NCBI RefSeq assembly: GCF_003732705.1
Contig: NZ_MOBR01000006.1
Location: 62,001 to 126,000, forward strand
Direction: 5' to 3'
From: Pseudomonas frederiksbergensis
GTDB taxonomy: Bacteria > Pseudomonadota > Gammaproteobacteria > Pseudomonadales > Pseudomonadaceae
DNA: 64,000 nucleotides
Shown: positions 54,876 through 64,000 of the stretch, piece by piece
How the letters are laid out: each line of letters starts with the position of its first letter
Position numbering within the stretch: position 1 is the stretch's first letter
The notes under the pieces: model-generated
Told to the model about the DNA's origin: nothing
Seen by the model: only the letters and a program-made list of their open reading frames with translations
Databases searched by the model: none
Made by a program: the position numbers and the translations under genes

Positions 54876-55270
54876 GGGCTTCTCGGCTGATTGAAGAGAG
54901 GAGGGCGTGCTCCCCCAAAAAGTGCCAAGTGTACCGCAACCACTGGTTTTGGCGCGGCTCGAAGGGTAATTCGCCGCTGCGAAACGGTCCTTATGCAGTT
55001 TTTTACCGGTTTAGAGCAATAAAGCTGACCAAATGGGTAGCAAGAGGCGGATATTTCCCCGTCTCTGTGCTAGTTTTGCCCCGTCTTACGCGAAGTCACT
55101 GCGTTAAGCGTGCATTCAGCATTTGTCAGGTCGAACCAAACCCTGATTTCGGTATCTATAACCCCGACTCGTCGCGGTTATGGCCGAGGGTGCCAGATCC
55201 AGAAGATCGGGCTCGATGGCTGACACTGCACTCTGCAATCCATATGAATTTGATAGGGAAGGAACACTAC
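54876..55270. other. Gene-free region upstream of the HU gene
   Basis: This is 395 bp between divergent genes. An open frame runs on from 54929 into the HU gene, but the residues have no family features, so I read the region as promoter and leader. A Shine-Dalgarno GGAAGGAA lies 9 nt before the HU ATG. Confidence 0.5.
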
Positions 55271-55552
55271 ATGGCTCTTACTAAAGACCAACTGATCGCC
55301 GACATCGCTGAAGCTATCGACGCGCCAAAAACCACCGCGCGTAACGCTCTGGACCAACTGGGCCAAATCGTTGCCGATCAGCTGGAAAACGGCGGCGAAA
55401 TCACTCTGCCAGGTATCGGCAAACTGAAAGTGACCGAGCGTCCTGCTCGTACTGGCCGTAACCCTTCGACTGGCGCTGCCATCGACATCGCTGCCAAGAA
55501 AGTTATCAAGCTGGTTGTGGCCAAAGGCCTGACCGACGCTGTTAACAAGTAA
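55271..55552 (+). CDS. hup: HU-family histone-like DNA-binding protein
   Basis: The 93-residue HU protein starts MALTKDQLIADIAEAIDAPK. The DNA-binding arm has the signature RPARTGRNPSTGAAIDIAAK (about residues 57-76), and the protein ends DAVNK. It closely resembles the HU protein PA5348 of P. aeruginosa. It binds and bends DNA as a dimer. The ATG at 55271 matches the family; the long upstream extension is rejected. A strong terminator follows 14 bp later. Confidence 0.97.
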   Translation: MALTKDQLIADIAEAIDAPKTTARNALDQLGQIVADQLENGGEITLPGIGKLKVTERPARTGRNPSTGAAIDIAAKKVIKLVVAKGLTDAVNK

Positions 55553-55566
55553 GACGCAGTAACAAA

Positions 55567-55603
55567 AAGCCGTGCTCCGGAGCGATCCGGGCACGGCTTT
55601 TTT
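55567..55603 (+). terminator. HU gene terminator
   Basis: The stem AAGCCGTGC/GCACGGCTT with an inner CCGGAGCGATCCGG hairpin is followed by TTTTTT. Confidence 0.92.
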
Positions 55604-55638
55604 GTGTCTGTGATTTACCGCCAGCACCGCTTTACCAA

Positions 55639-55729
55639 TGTGGGAGCGAGCTTGCTCGCGATGAGGCCATAACATTCAGCATAAGTGTTGACTGACATGC
55701 CGCCATCGCGAGCAAGCTCGCTCCCACAG
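55639..55729. repeat. Palindromic repeat doublet (type A)
   Basis: TGTGGGAGCGAGCTTGCTCG and CGAGCAAGCTCGCTCCCACA arms lie between the HU terminator and the rlmF stop. Confidence 0.85.
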
Positions 55730-55739
55730 TTGAACTGCG

Positions 55740-56762
55740 TTAGCCCTTACGAACCCAGCGCTCACGCCACGCTTGCTGCTCGGATTTGGTCTGGAAGGTC
55801 CACGCCACGAAGCGGCTCTGCTTCTGGCCCTGGGACATCTCCACCACCTGGCTTTCCAGCACGCCAGCCTTTTTCAGCGCGGTCTGGATCGCCGGCAGGT
55901 TCGAGGCTTTCGACACCAGGGTGCTGAACCACAGCACTTTGTGCTGGAAGCTCGCACTCTCGGCGATCAGTTGCGTCACAAAACGTGCTTCGCCACCTTC
56001 ACACCACAATTCCGCCGATTGACCGCCGAAGTTCAGCACCGGCAGTTTGCGTTTCGGGTCGGCACGGCCCAAGGCGCGCCATTTGCGCTCGCTTCCCTTC
56101 GTGGCTTCGTCCATCGACGCGTGGAACGGCGGGTTGCACATGGTCAGGTCAAAACGTTCACCCGGCTCCAGCAAGCCCAGCAGGATGTGCTTGGGATTGG
56201 TTTGCTGGCGCAGCTGGATAGCCTTGTTCAGCCCGTTGGACTGCACGATGGCTTTGGCGGCGGCCACGGCGGTCGGATCGATTTCCGAACCGAGGAAGTG
56301 CCAGCGGTAGTCGCTGTAACCGATCAACGGATAGACGCAGTTGGCGCCCATGCCGATATCGAGCACCTTGACCGGTGCGCCGCGCGGGATTTCGCCGTCG
56401 TTGACGCTGGCCAACAGGTCCGCCAGGAAGTGCACGTAGTCGGCACGCCCCGGAACCGGTGGGCACAGGTAATCAGCCGGGATGTCCCAGTGGGCCACGC
56501 CGTAGAACGACTTGAGCAGCGCCCGGTTGAACACCCGCACCGCGTCGGGGCTGGCGAAGTCGATGCTTTCCTTGCCGTACGGGTTGAGGATCACGAACTT
56601 CGCCAGTTCCGGCGTGCTCTTGATCAGCTCCGGGAAGTCGTAACGACCCTGGTGGCGGTTGCGCGGGTGCAGGCTGGCCTTCGGACGGGGTTCCACGGCC
56701 TTGGCCGGGGTGGCGGAGTCAGGCTTCTTGCGCGCAGGGCGGGGTGTGCGGGGGGCGTTCAT
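55740..56762 (-). CDS. rlmF: 23S rRNA m6A1618 methyltransferase RlmF
   Basis: The 340-residue cytosolic methyltransferase methylates A1618 of 23S rRNA. It starts [20 protein letters not shown], with a basic low-complexity N-terminus. The SAM-binding motif [16 protein letters not shown] and the N6-adenine motif [14 protein letters not shown] are present. The RlmF-specific [17 protein letters not shown] segment lies near the N-terminus. The ATG at complement 56760-56762 is chosen; the longer frame runs through tandem repeats and is rejected. Confidence 0.93.
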   Translation of the reverse strand: MNAPRTPRPARKKPDSATPAKAVEPRPKASLHPRNRHQGRYDFPELIKSTPELAKFVILNPYGKESIDFASPDAVRVFNRALLKSFYGVAHWDIPADYLCPPVPGRADYVHFLADLLASVNDGEIPRGAPVKVLDIGMGANCVYPLIGYSDYRWHFLGSEIDPTAVAAAKAIVQSNGLNKAIQLRQQTNPKHILLGLLEPGERFDLTMCNPPFHASMDEATKGSERKWRALGRADPKRKLPVLNFGGQSAELWCEGGEARFVTQLIAESASFQHKVLWFSTLVSKASNLPAIQTALKKAGVLESQVVEMSQGQKQSRFVAWTFQTKSEQQAWRERWVRKG

Positions 56763-56830
56763 GGGTGTGATCGATTCGGGTATGGCTGAAAGTGGGGGGC
56801 ATTGTCCCACAGACGATGGTCGCGCGGGGA

Positions 56831-57058
56831 TCCTGTAGGAGCGAGGCTTGCCCGCGAAGGCCGCGACACGGTTTAACAGGCACACCGCGTTACCGTTCCT
56901 GTAGGAGCGAGGCTTGCCCGCGAAGGCCGCGACACGGTTTAACAGGCACACCGCGTTACCGTTCCTGTAGGAGCGAGGCTTGCCCGCGAAGAGGCCGTCA
57001 CATCCGACATCAATGGCGACAGGCAGATCGCTTTCGCGGGCAAGCCTCGCTCCTACAG
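56831..57058. repeat. Tandem 66-bp duplication of a type-A repeat
   Basis: A 66-bp unit starting TCCTGTAGGAGCGAGGCTTG is present in two identical copies (56831-56896, 56897-56962). A third start at 56963 continues into a normal doublet that ends with the inverted arm at 57058. Exact identity suggests a recent tandem duplication. Confidence 0.9.
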
Positions 57059-57079
57059 ATAGCAAAAAGTGGCGGGCAC

Positions 57080-57112
57080 AAAAAAGGGAGGCCATTTCGG
57101 GCCTCCCTCTTT
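57080..57112 (-). terminator. valS terminator
   Basis: The stem GGGAGGCC/GGCCTCCC with a short loop is followed on the minus strand by a run of T, 16 bp after the valS stop. Confidence 0.9.
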
Positions 57113-57127
57113 CATCGTGATGTGCCG

Positions 57128-59974
57128 TTACAGGCTGGCAATCCGCGCATGCTGCTCCGCCAGTTTGCTCAGGGCTTGTTCAGCCTCGGCCAGTTTGGCG
57201 CGTTCCTTGTCGATGACTTCGGCCGGGGCCTTGTCAACGAAACCGGCGTTGGACAGTTTGCCGCCGACGCGCTGGACTTCGCCCTGCAAACGCAGGATTT
57301 CTTTGTCCAGGCGCGCCAGTTCGGCGTCCTTGTCGATCAGGCCAGCCATCGGCACCAGCACTTCCATCTCGCCCACCAGTGCGGTAGCGGACAGCGGTGC
57401 TTCTTCGCCGGCAGCCAACACAGTGATCGATTCGAGGCGGGCCAGCTTCTTCAGCAAGGCTTCGTTCTCGGTAAGACGACGCTGGTCTTCGGCGCTGACG
57501 TTTTTCAAGAACAGGTTCAGCGGCTTGCCCGGACCGATGTTCATCTCGGCGCGAATGTTGCGCGTGCCGAGCATCAGCGTCTTCAACCACTCGATGTCAT
57601 CTTCGGCGCCCTGATCGATGCGTGCGTCGTTGGCCACTGGCCAAGGTTGCAGCATGATCGTCTTGCCTTCGATACCGGCCAGCGGCGCGATGCGCTGCCA
57701 GATTTCTTCGGTGATGAACGGCATGAACGGGTGCGCCAGGCGCAACGCGACTTCCATTACCCGCACCAGCGTGCGACGGGTGCCGCGCTGGCGCTCAACC
57801 GGGGCGTTTTCGTCCCACAGCACAGGCTTGGAGAGTTCCAGGTACCAGTCGCAATACTGGTTCCAGATGAACTCGTACAAGGCTTGCGCCGCGAGGTCGA
57901 AGCGGAACTGGTCGAGTTGACGGGTCACTTCGGCTTCGGTGCGTTGCAACTGCGAGATGATCCAGCGATCCGCCAGGGACAGCTCGTAGGCTTCGCCGTT
58001 CTGGCCGCAGTCTTCACCCTTGTCCAGAACATAACGCGCGGCGTTCCAGATCTTGTTGCAGAAGTTGCGATAGCCTTCGACGCGGCCCATGTCGAACTTG
58101 ATGTCGCGACCGGTGGACGCCAGCGAGCAGAAGGTGAAGCGCAGGGCGTCGGTGCCGTAGCTGGCGATGCCGTCGGCGAACTCGTCGCGGGTCTGCTTCT
58201 CGATCTTCTTCGCCAGTTTCGGCTGCATCAGGCCGTTGATGCGTTTGTGCACCAGGTCTTCCAGCTCGATACCGTCGATGATGTCCAGCGGGTCCAGGAC
58301 GTTGCCCTTGGACTTGGACATCTTCTGGCCCTGGCCATCACGCACCAGGCCATGCACGTACACGGTCTTGAACGGAACCTGCGGCGTACCGTCTTCGTTT
58401 TTCACCAAGTGCATGGTCATCATGATCATCCGGGCAACCCAGAAGAAAATGATGTCGAAGCCCGTCACCAGTACGTCGGTGGAGTGGAATTTCTTCAGGA
58501 ATTCGGTCTGCTCAGGCCAGCCCAGGGTGGAGAAGGTCCACAAGCCCGAACTGAACCAGGTATCCAGAACATCGTTGTCCTGTTGCAGTGCAACGTCCGG
58601 GCCGAGGTTGTGCTTGGCACGCACTTCGGCTTCGTCGCGACCGACGTAGACTTTGCCCGACTCGTCGTACCAGGCCGGAATCCGGTGGCCCCACCACAGC
58701 TGACGGCTGATGCACCAATCCTGGATGTCGCGCATCCACGAGAAGTACATGTTTTCGTACTGTTTCGGCACGAACTGGATACGGCCGTCTTCAACGGCAG
58801 CAATCGCAGGCTCGGCCAGCGGCTTGGTCGACACGTACCACTGGTCGGTCAGCCACGGCTCGATGATGGTGCCGGAGCGGTCGCCTTTCGGGACTTTCAG
58901 GCCGTGATCGTCAACGCTGACCAGCAGGCCGGCGGCGTCGAACGCAGCAACGATTTGCTTGCGCGCTTCGAAACGGTCGAGACCGGCGTATTCGGCCGGG
59001 ATCTTGCCGTCGATGCTTTCGTTCAGCGTGCCGTCGAGGTTGAACACCTGGCAGGCCGGCAGGACCGCAGCGTTCTTGTCGAAGATGTTCAGCAGCGGCA
59101 GGTTGTGGCGCTTGCCGACTTCGTAGTCGTTGAAATCGTGGGCCGGGGTGATTTTCACGCAGCCGGTGCCGAATTCAGGATCGCAGTAATCGTCGGCGAT
59201 GATCGGGATACGGCGGCCGACCAGCGGCAGCTCGACAAATTTGCCGATCAGGGCTTTGTAGCGTTCATCGTTCGGGTTAACCGCCACGGCGGCGTCGCCG
59301 AGCATGGTTTCCGGGCGAGTGGTCGCGACGATCAGGTAATCATTGCCTTCAGCGGTCTTGGCGCCATCGGCCAGTGGGTACTTCAGGTTCCACAGGAAAC
59401 CTTTCTCGTCGTGGTTTTCCACTTCCAGGTCGGAAATCGCCGTGTGCAACTTGGTGTCCCAGTTGACGAGACGCTTGCCGCGGTAGATCAGGCCGTCTTC
59501 ATGCAGGCGCACGAAGGCTTCTTTAACGGACTCCGACAGGCCGTCGTCCATGGTGAAGCGCTCGCGGCTCCAGTCTACGGACGAGCCGAGGCGGCGGATC
59601 TGACGGCTGATGTTGCCGCCGGACTGATCCTTCCATTCCCAGATTTTCTCGAGGAATTTCTCGCGACCCAGGTCGTGACGATTCTGGCCCTGGGCTTCGA
59701 GTTGGCGTTCCACCAGCATTTGCGTGGCGATACCGGCGTGGTCGGTGCCTGGCTGCCACAGGGTGTTGCGACCCTGCATGCGGCGGAAACGGATCAGGGC
59801 GTCCATGATCGCGTTGTTGAAGCCGTGACCCATGTGCAGGCTGCCGGTGACGTTCGGCGGCGGGATCATGATCGTGTAGGACTCGCCCGCGCCTTGCGGG
59901 GCGAAGTAATTCTCGGACTCCCAGGTGTTGTACCAGGAAGTTTCAATGGCGTGCGGCTGGTAGGTCTTATCCAT
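57128..59974 (-). CDS. valS: Valyl-tRNA synthetase
   Basis: The 948-residue class Ia aminoacyl-tRNA synthetase charges tRNA-Val. It starts [24 protein letters not shown] is at residues 47-50 and the KMSKS loop is present ([16 protein letters not shown]). The CP1 editing domain lies between, with [11 protein letters not shown] just before the second half. The last 65 residues form the C-terminal coiled coil of ValRS. Length is typical. A long open frame on the opposite strand is a shadow of this gene. Confidence 0.98.
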   Translation of the reverse strand: MDKTYQPHAIETSWYNTWESENYFAPQGAGESYTIMIPPPNVTGSLHMGHGFNNAIMDALIRFRRMQGRNTLWQPGTDHAGIATQMLVERQLEAQGQNRHDLGREKFLEKIWEWKDQSGGNISRQIRRLGSSVDWSRERFTMDDGLSESVKEAFVRLHEDGLIYRGKRLVNWDTKLHTAISDLEVENHDEKGFLWNLKYPLADGAKTAEGNDYLIVATTRPETMLGDAAVAVNPNDERYKALIGKFVELPLVGRRIPIIADDYCDPEFGTGCVKITPAHDFNDYEVGKRHNLPLLNIFDKNAAVLPACQVFNLDGTLNESIDGKIPAEYAGLDRFEARKQIVAAFDAAGLLVSVDDHGLKVPKGDRSGTIIEPWLTDQWYVSTKPLAEPAIAAVEDGRIQFVPKQYENMYFSWMRDIQDWCISRQLWWGHRIPAWYDESGKVYVGRDEAEVRAKHNLGPDVALQQDNDVLDTWFSSGLWTFSTLGWPEQTEFLKKFHSTDVLVTGFDIIFFWVARMIMMTMHLVKNEDGTPQVPFKTVYVHGLVRDGQGQKMSKSKGNVLDPLDIIDGIELEDLVHKRINGLMQPKLAKKIEKQTRDEFADGIASYGTDALRFTFCSLASTGRDIKFDMGRVEGYRNFCNKIWNAARYVLDKGEDCGQNGEAYELSLADRWIISQLQRTEAEVTRQLDQFRFDLAAQALYEFIWNQYCDWYLELSKPVLWDENAPVERQRGTRRTLVRVMEVALRLAHPFMPFITEEIWQRIAPLAGIEGKTIMLQPWPVANDARIDQGAEDDIEWLKTLMLGTRNIRAEMNIGPGKPLNLFLKNVSAEDQRRLTENEALLKKLARLESITVLAAGEEAPLSATALVGEMEVLVPMAGLIDKDAELARLDKEILRLQGEVQRVGGKLSNAGFVDKAPAEVIDKERAKLAEAEQALSKLAEQHARIASL

Positions 59975-60084
59975 GCGCGGCGGGACCCTATTGGCATCAA
60001 TTCAGGAAAAGCCGACGAGTATAGCGGGGCATGGGGCCGAGGGCGAGCAGGGGCGGATAGCTTGCATCGGTAAATGGCGCGATC

Positions 60085-60179
60085 CCTGTAGGAGCGAGGC
60101 TTGCCCGCGAAGGCGTCGTGTCTGCCAGCATGGACATGCCTGACACACCGCTTTCGCGGGCAAGCCTCGCTCCTACAGG
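60085..60179. repeat. Palindromic repeat doublet (type A)
   Basis: CCTGTAGGAGCGAGGCTTGC and GCAAGCCTCGCTCCTACAGG arms lie between the valS start and the next gene's stop. Confidence 0.85.
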
Positions 60180-60198
60180 GAAGGCTGCGGCGGGCTTA

Positions 60199-60573
60199 TT
60201 ACTCGTACTGGCTCAGCAGCCGCTCCATCCGCGCATCCAGCCGACGCTTGATCTCGGTTTCGATATGCGGCGCGAAGTCGTCGATCACGTCTTGCATGAT
60301 CAATTGCGCGGCGGCGCGCAGTTCGCTGTCCAGGTGCAGCAGGGCATCGGGGCCTTTGGCGGCTGCGGCCGGTTGGGCAGCGGGTGCAGGCTCGACGGCG
60401 GGCGATGTGTCGCCAGCGTTGTCGAACAACATCGGAATCTGTTCCTGTTCGTCTTCATTGACCGTGTCGGTCAACAACGGCGGTTGCAGGTTGTCATCGC
60501 CGAGCAGTTGGCGGATCGACTCGAGGTCATCCAGCAGGTGCGCGGACTTTTGTGGCGGTTTTGGAGTGTCCAT
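60199..60573 (-). CDS. Conserved protein of unknown function next to holC
   Basis: The 124-residue protein starts MDTPKPPQKSAHLLDDLESI. Acidic N-terminal half, an Ala/Pro-rich linker (about residues 58-75) and a C-terminal helix AAAQLIMQDVIDDFAPHIE then KRRLDARMERLLSQYE. No known catalytic motif. The holC-(this)-valS order is conserved in pseudomonads, which suggests a link to the neighbours, but I can name no function. It starts 8 bp after the holC stop. Confidence 0.82.
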   Translation of the reverse strand: MDTPKPPQKSAHLLDDLESIRQLLGDDNLQPPLLTDTVNEDEQEQIPMLFDNAGDTSPAVEPAPAAQPAAAAKGPDALLHLDSELRAAAQLIMQDVIDDFAPHIETEIKRRLDARMERLLSQYE

Positions 60574-60581
60574 CGGAATGC

Positions 60582-61010
60582 TCAGAGTCGCTGTAAACGG
60601 TGATCTTGCAGAGGATAGCCTTGTTCGCGGTAGAAACGGAAACTCTCCCGCGCCGCCGCACGAATCGTCGGATCTTCCACCACCACTTCCGCCACTCGGG
60701 CGAACTTGCTGGCGAAGGCCGGGACCTTCAGGTCGAGATTGACCAGCAGATCCTGATGCGCACCGCAGTCATCACCAAGGCCGAGGACAATCAAACTGTC
60801 CGGTTCGCTTTCGGCGGGCCCATGAGGCACGAAGGCTTCACCTTTGAACGCCCACAGACGCGCATCGAGGTCGTCACGCTGAGCCGCATCGCTGCAATGC
60901 AGGTAGATGCGATGGCCCATACGCCAGGCTTTTTCGGTGAGCTTGCAGGCAAAATCCAGCCGCGCCGACGGATCGGCGCTGGGCAGGATATAGAAGTCGA
61001 CTTTGGTCAT
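60582..61010 (-). CDS. holC: DNA polymerase III chi subunit
   Basis: The 142-residue protein starts MTKVDFYILPSADPSARLDF, the family start. The chi subunit binds psi and SSB in the clamp-loader complex of the replicative polymerase. The conserved segments are ACKLTEKAWRMGHRIYLHC and LDARLWAFKGEAFVPHG. The ATG at complement 61008-61010 is preferred to a longer frame upstream. It sits between pepA and the conserved unknown gene. Confidence 0.95.
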   Translation of the reverse strand: MTKVDFYILPSADPSARLDFACKLTEKAWRMGHRIYLHCSDAAQRDDLDARLWAFKGEAFVPHGPAESEPDSLIVLGLGDDCGAHQDLLVNLDLKVPAFASKFARVAEVVVEDPTIRAAARESFRFYREQGYPLQDHRLQRL

Positions 61011-61070
61011 TGCGGTTCCTGAGCCATGAGCGGCGTTGTCCGAAAACAACGCCACTCAGGGTCATCGGTT

Positions 61071-62878
<1,808 letters not shown>

Positions 62879-63997
62879 TTGATCGTCTTCCGTTACCTAT
62901 CCCGCGAAGTCCTGTTGACCTTGAGCGCCGTCAGCGCCGTGCTGCTGGTCATCATCATGAGCGGTCGCTTCATCAAATACCTCGCGCAGGCGGCTTCGGG
63001 CCAACTGGACCCGGGTTCATTGTTCCTGATCATGGGCTTTCGTTTGCCGGGCTTCCTGCAACTGATCCTGCCATTGGGGCTGTTCCTCGGGATCCTGTTG
63101 TCGTATGGCCGGTTGTACCTGGAAAGCGAAATGACCGTGCTGTCGGCCACCGGCATGAGCCAGCAGCGACTGTTTCGTATCACCCTGTTTCCGGCCACCC
63201 TGGTGGCGCTGGTCGTGGCATGGCTGAGCCTGAGCCTGGCGCCGCAAGGGGCCAATCAGTTTCAGTTGCTGCTGAACAAGCAGGACGCGCTGACCGAGTT
63301 CGATACCCTGGAGCCGGGTCGCTTCCAGGCGTTGCGTGACGGTACGCGGGTGACCTACACCGAAACCCTGACGGACGACCGCATCAACCTGGGTGGCGTG
63401 TTCATTTCGCAAAAGAATATTTCCTCCGATCAGAAGGACCGCGGGATTTCCGTGCTGGTGGCCGAAAAGGGCCGTCAGGAAATCCGCCCTGACGGCAACC
63501 GCTACCTGATCCTCGACAATGGCTACCGCTACGACGGTAATCCGGGGCAGGCCGACTATCGGAAGATCAAGTACGACGAGTACGGCGTTTTGCTGCCCAA
63601 GCCTGATGTCAGTGACGAAGTGACCGACCGTGATGCCATGCCCACCAGCACCCTGGTGGGCAGTGATGACATCCGCTCGCGCACCGAACTGCAATGGCGC
63701 CTGTCCCTGCCGTTGCTGGTCTTCATTGTGACCCTGATGGCGGTGCCGCTGTCGCGCGTCAACCCGCGCCAGGGCCGTTTCCTCAAGCTGCTGCCGGCGA
63801 TTCTTCTTTATATGGCTTACCTGACCATCCTGATTGCCGCCCGCGGCGCCCTCGAAAAGGGCAAGATCCCGGCTGCGCTGGGCTTGTGGTGGGTGCACGG
63901 GCTCTTCCTGGCCATCGGCCTTGCCTTGCTCTACTGGGAGCCGATGCGCTTGAAACTGGCGAGTCGCCGCGACGCGCTGGAGGTGGCTCGTGGTTAA
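62879..63997 (+). CDS. lptF: LPS export permease LptF
   Basis: The 372-residue inner-membrane protein of the LptB2FG exporter extracts lipopolysaccharide from the inner membrane. The start is read as TTG at 62879 (MIVFRYLSREVLLTLSAV), 8 nt after GGAG (62867-62870); the upstream GTG at 62870 overlaps that Shine-Dalgarno. There are six hydrophobic helices, three at each end, flanking a periplasmic jellyroll region (about residues 125-265). The stop overlaps the lptG start by 8 bp. Confidence 0.95.
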   Translation: MIVFRYLSREVLLTLSAVSAVLLVIIMSGRFIKYLAQAASGQLDPGSLFLIMGFRLPGFLQLILPLGLFLGILLSYGRLYLESEMTVLSATGMSQQRLFRITLFPATLVALVVAWLSLSLAPQGANQFQLLLNKQDALTEFDTLEPGRFQALRDGTRVTYTETLTDDRINLGGVFISQKNISSDQKDRGISVLVAEKGRQEIRPDGNRYLILDNGYRYDGNPGQADYRKIKYDEYGVLLPKPDVSDEVTDRDAMPTSTLVGSDDIRSRTELQWRLSLPLLVFIVTLMAVPLSRVNPRQGRFLKLLPAILLYMAYLTILIAARGALEKGKIPAALGLWWVHGLFLAIGLALLYWEPMRLKLASRRDALEVARG

Positions 63998-64000
63998 GCT
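63990..64000 (+). CDS. lptG: LPS export permease LptG, first codons only
   Basis: GTG GTT AAG CT at the right edge reads MVKL, the start of LptG in pseudomonads, and overlaps the lptF stop by 8 bp as expected for the lptFG pair. The rest is outside the window, so the call rests on context. Confidence 0.65.

Larger units (their letters stand above)
56763..57127. other. Gene-free stretch of tandem repeats
   Basis: These 365 bp between the rlmF start and the valS stop are almost entirely type-A repeat DNA (56831-57058) plus the valS terminator. About 65 bp are left for the rlmF promoter. Confidence 0.7.

Noticed and set aside
54929..55270. N-terminal extension of the HU protein to 207 residues
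   Set aside because: The HU family starts MALTKDQL at 55271 with a strong Shine-Dalgarno; the extension has no family features.
56831..57058. Tandem repeats as a CRISPR array
   Set aside because: The unit is 66 bp, spacers are not distinct between copies, and the arms are a dispersed palindromic repeat. No cas genes are near.
56792..60073. 1093-codon open frame antisense to valS
   Set aside because: It lies on the strand opposite a perfect ValRS gene, runs through tandem repeats and has the Gln/Val/Arg/His-rich composition typical of antisense frames in high-GC DNA. No family feature.

Overview
The window is about 64 kb of chromosome from a fluorescent Pseudomonas, most likely the P. fluorescens group. 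Evidence is the high-GC coding with Pseudomonas codon habits, a complete alginate operon in canonical gene order, the dauBAR D-arginine locus, the valS-(unknown)-holC-pepA//lptF-lptG block, and two families of interspersed palindromic repeats of the kind that litter this group's intergenic DNA. No rRNA, tRNA, CRISPR array, insertion sequence or prophage was seen. Assignments rest on reading translated proteins against known families; no database search was run.

Layout. 1-2.5 kb: 5' part of tkrA (cut by the left edge), an orphan protein flanked by palindromic repeats, and a small DUF3077/DUF6124-type gene with a strongly structured leader, then a tandem triple repeat. 2.5-8.7 kb: a LysR regulator divergent from a four-gene aromatic-acid-type efflux operon (outer-membrane lipoprotein, FUSC protein, DUF1656 protein, HlyD adaptor). 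8.8-14.3 kb: SnoaL-like protein and MFS exporter (overlapping start/stop) divergent from a LysR regulator, a Sel1-like lipoprotein, a short-chain dehydrogenase and a small membrane protein. 14.4-31.1 kb: the alginate operon algD-8-44-K-E-G-X-L-I-J-F-A on the minus strand, closed by a strong terminator. It makes GDP-mannuronate (AlgA, AlgD), polymerises and exports it under c-di-GMP control (Alg8, Alg44, AlgK, AlgE), and acetylates, epimerises and trims it (AlgX, AlgI, AlgJ, AlgF, AlgG, AlgL).

31.5-43.9 kb: yaaA, a polysaccharide-deacetylase-like protein with a degenerate active site, a PIN-PhoH ATPase, moaCDE, an arginine-type periplasmic binding protein, dauR-dauA-dauB, rhlB and a carboxylesterase. 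44.3-48.5 kb: the aapJQMP amino-acid ABC transporter. 48.6-49.4 kb: an mqsRA toxin-antitoxin module. 49.5-55.6 kb: GntR regulator plus CynX-type transporter, SnoaL-like protein, GIY-YIG protein, GST-like protein, glutaredoxin-like protein, the nucleoid-associated protein YejK/NdpA and an HU protein. 55.7-64 kb: rlmF, valS, a conserved unknown, holC, pepA and divergently lptF plus the first codons of lptG.

Most of the window is ordinary core genome. The most unusual signals are: an 87-bp palindromic repeat sitting in frame inside the algK signal-peptide coding region; three more repeats at other junctions of the same operon; a near-identical operator-like motif upstream of both dauB and the separate arginine-type binding-protein gene; and a leader RNA with two identical GGA-containing hairpin loops ahead of the DUF3077/DUF6124 gene.
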